Shown here one piece after another: positions 5,628-6,157 of a stretch of DNA of 6,157 nucleotides. Position 1 is the stretch's first letter. Every line of letters begins with the position of its first letter. The notes under the pieces were generated by a model that was not told the DNA's origin, searched no databases, and worked only from the letters and a program-made list of their open reading frames with translations. Both the position numbers and the translations under genes were made by a program. Origin of the DNA: Thermoflexales bacterium (GTDB lineage Bacteria > Chloroflexota > Anaerolineae > Fen-1058); contig JAUQXD010000099.1 in NCBI GenBank assembly GCA_030834835.1, positions 1-6,157 on the forward strand. Direction: 5' to 3'.

Positions 5628-5858
5628 ACGAGAATAAATCACAGCGCAACGAAGTTATTTCACCGCAAGACGATATTAAATCTGAGCACGACGGCGTTAT
5701 TGCATTGTAAAACTTCGTTGTGCAAATGCGTGACGCCGATAGATCAGAGCGCAACGGCGTTATCTCGCTGCGCAACGCAGTTGTGTGTCCGCAGGACGGC
5801 GTTGCGCGATGGAAAAACTCCGTTGAGCGGGTGCAGGACGCCGATAAAACAAAGCGCG
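5628..5858. repeat. Degenerate 21-bp tandem repeat array upstream of hsdM
   Basis: Eleven back-to-back 21-bp units begin at 5628, 5649, 5670, 5691, 5712, 5733, 5754, 5775, 5796, 5817 and 5838 with no indels. Most open with ACGGCGTT or ACGCCGATA and have TGC or AGC at bases 16-18, for example ACGGCGTTATCTCGCTGCGCA at 5754, written here as a 21-base unit whose key parts are ACGGCGTTA and TGCGCA. Weaker partial units flank it (5607-5627 and 5859-5879). The units at 5628, 5733 and 5838 are especially alike and lie exactly 105 bp apart; the units at 5712 and 5817, also 105 bp apart, both start ACT instead of ACG. There are no spacers, so it is not CRISPR. It lies between divergent genes. Function unknown; candidates are an array of protein-binding sites or a neutral minisatellite. 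Confidence 0.8.
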
Positions 5859-5944
5859 ATAACGTGTATCCGCGTATGGGCGCAGTGTACAATTATCCGT
5901 GCGTTGGCGTCAACGGGAAAAGAGTACTAGCGGGCGCGAAAGTC

Positions 5945-5970
5945 CGATCGGGTTGGTGGGACGATCGGGT
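5945..5970. repeat. 9-bp direct repeat around a CGATCG palindrome, upstream of the hsdM promoter
   Basis: CGATCGGGT occurs perfectly at 5945-5953 and 5962-5970. Each copy contains the palindrome CGATCG, so CCGATCG (5944-5950) and CGATCGG (5962-5968) can also pair as a 7-bp hairpin. It ends 20 bp before the -35 box of the hsdM promoter, which is suitable for an operator or activator site. That role is inferred. Confidence 0.4.
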
Positions 5971-5990
5971 ATGGAGTAAGGCCGCAAGGT

Positions 5991-6019
5991 TTGACCGCGA
6001 TACCGGATCAACTTATACT
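5991..6019 (+). promoter_or_regulatory. Strong sigma70-type promoter for hsdM
   Basis: TTGACC (5991-5996), a 17-nt spacer, and TATACT (6014-6019): five of six matches to consensus in each hexamer and ideal spacing, the best promoter in the window. The start should be near 6026, about 40 nt before the hsdM ATG. CGGATCAAC at 6004-6012 lies inside the spacer and recurs at 6041-6049 in the leader. Confidence 0.75.
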
Positions 6020-6066
6020 AACGTCGCGTGATCAAGCAAACGGATCAACGCTCGACAAGGATTGGC

Positions 6067-6157
6067 ATGTTCGAACAAGCCTTCAAGAACATTGACGATG
6101 TACTCTGGAAAGAAGCCGGCTGCACCACCGAACTCGACTACACCGAGCAGACGTCGT
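6067..6157 (+). CDS. hsdM: Type I restriction-modification methyltransferase subunit HsdM, N-terminus (3' truncated)
   Basis: Adenine-N6 DNA methyltransferase (modification) subunit of a type I R-M system; with HsdS it methylates the recognition site, and with HsdR it forms the restriction complex. Only 30 codons are in the window. They read MFEQAFKNIDDVLWKEAG, then CTTELDYTEQTS; this FEQ.FKNIDD.L.K.AG...ELDY.EQTS pattern is the characteristic start of one large HsdM group and leads into the HsdM_N helical domain. The catalytic SAM-binding and NPPF/NPPY motifs would lie beyond the edge. AAGGA (6057-6061) lies 5 nt before the ATG and a strong promoter is 48 nt upstream, so this is the natural start of the operon. 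hsdS and hsdR are expected downstream but cannot be seen. Identity rests on remembered family sequence. Confidence 0.85.
   Translation, partial: MFEQAFKNIDDVLWKEAGCTTELDYTEQTS

Noticed and set aside
5571..5642. Longer start for the minus-strand small protein, and a longer minus-strand frame over 5314-5892
   Set aside because: AGGAGG at the correct spacing marks the start at 5570. The extensions read only the array or overlap the real gene in another frame.
5749..5807. GCGCAACG / CGTTGCGC inverted repeat within the array as a terminator or RNA structure
   Set aside because: The 43-nt loop and the repeated nature of the array make a chance match between units more likely.
5886..5893. TGTACAAT as a second promoter -10 upstream of hsdM
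   Set aside because: No -35 hexamer at suitable spacing and no TGn extension; the promoter at 5991-6019 is far better.
5622..6031. Two overlapping plus-strand reading frames of about 100 codons through the 21-bp array
   Set aside because: A 21-bp period keeps frames open automatically, so length is no evidence. Neither has a good ribosome binding site, and one runs through the hsdM promoter.

Overview
The window reads as chromosome of a GC-rich, free-living bacterium. Three things point, without proof, to Chloroflexota (Anaerolineae-like) or a similar environmental phylum: intergenic DNA packed with short-period repeats (8-bp ATTGGTAG and TAGTGGCG arrays, GTGACGA repeats), GAGACACGG hairpins, and a CCCTCACCCC...CCCTCTCC/GGAGAGGG element. 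No rRNA, tRNA, insertion sequence or CRISPR array was found.

Layout. 1-1301 is the end of a phosphate (Pst) import operon: the C-terminal part of the permease PstA (cut by the window edge) and the complete ATPase PstB, separated by a dispersed palindromic element whose 3' arm runs into the pstB ribosome binding site. 1464-3074 is a complete acyl-CoA carboxylase beta subunit, best matched to 3-methylcrotonyl-CoA carboxylase (leucine breakdown). 3273-4082 encodes a membrane-anchored protein of unknown function with an Ala/Pro-rich linker and a helical C-terminus, behind a good sigma70-type promoter and ended by a 14-bp-stem terminator. 4386-5162 encodes a secreted, probably membrane-anchored protein with signal peptide, acidic Asp/Asn-rich body and C-terminal helix plus arginine tail. 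5247-5570 (minus strand) encodes a 107-residue helical Lys/Ala-rich protein, convergent with the previous gene across a long hairpin. 6067-6157 is the first 30 codons of a type I restriction-modification methyltransferase (HsdM), so an R-M locus lies just past the right edge.

The most unusual DNA is the 496-bp divergent region between the small minus-strand gene and hsdM. It holds a degenerate 21-bp tandem array (about 11 clear units, 5628-5858) with signs of a 105-bp (5 x 21) higher-order period, then a 9-bp direct repeat built around CGATCG, then a strong TTGACC-N17-TATACT promoter with copies of CGGATCAAC on either side of its -10 box. A second pattern is that all three complete plus-strand genes up to 4082 run into a 7- or 8-bp repeat array within a few bases of the stop codon; in two of them the TAG stop itself fits as the first repeat unit.

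Only pstA-pstB form an obvious functional unit here. The other genes look like separate transcription units.
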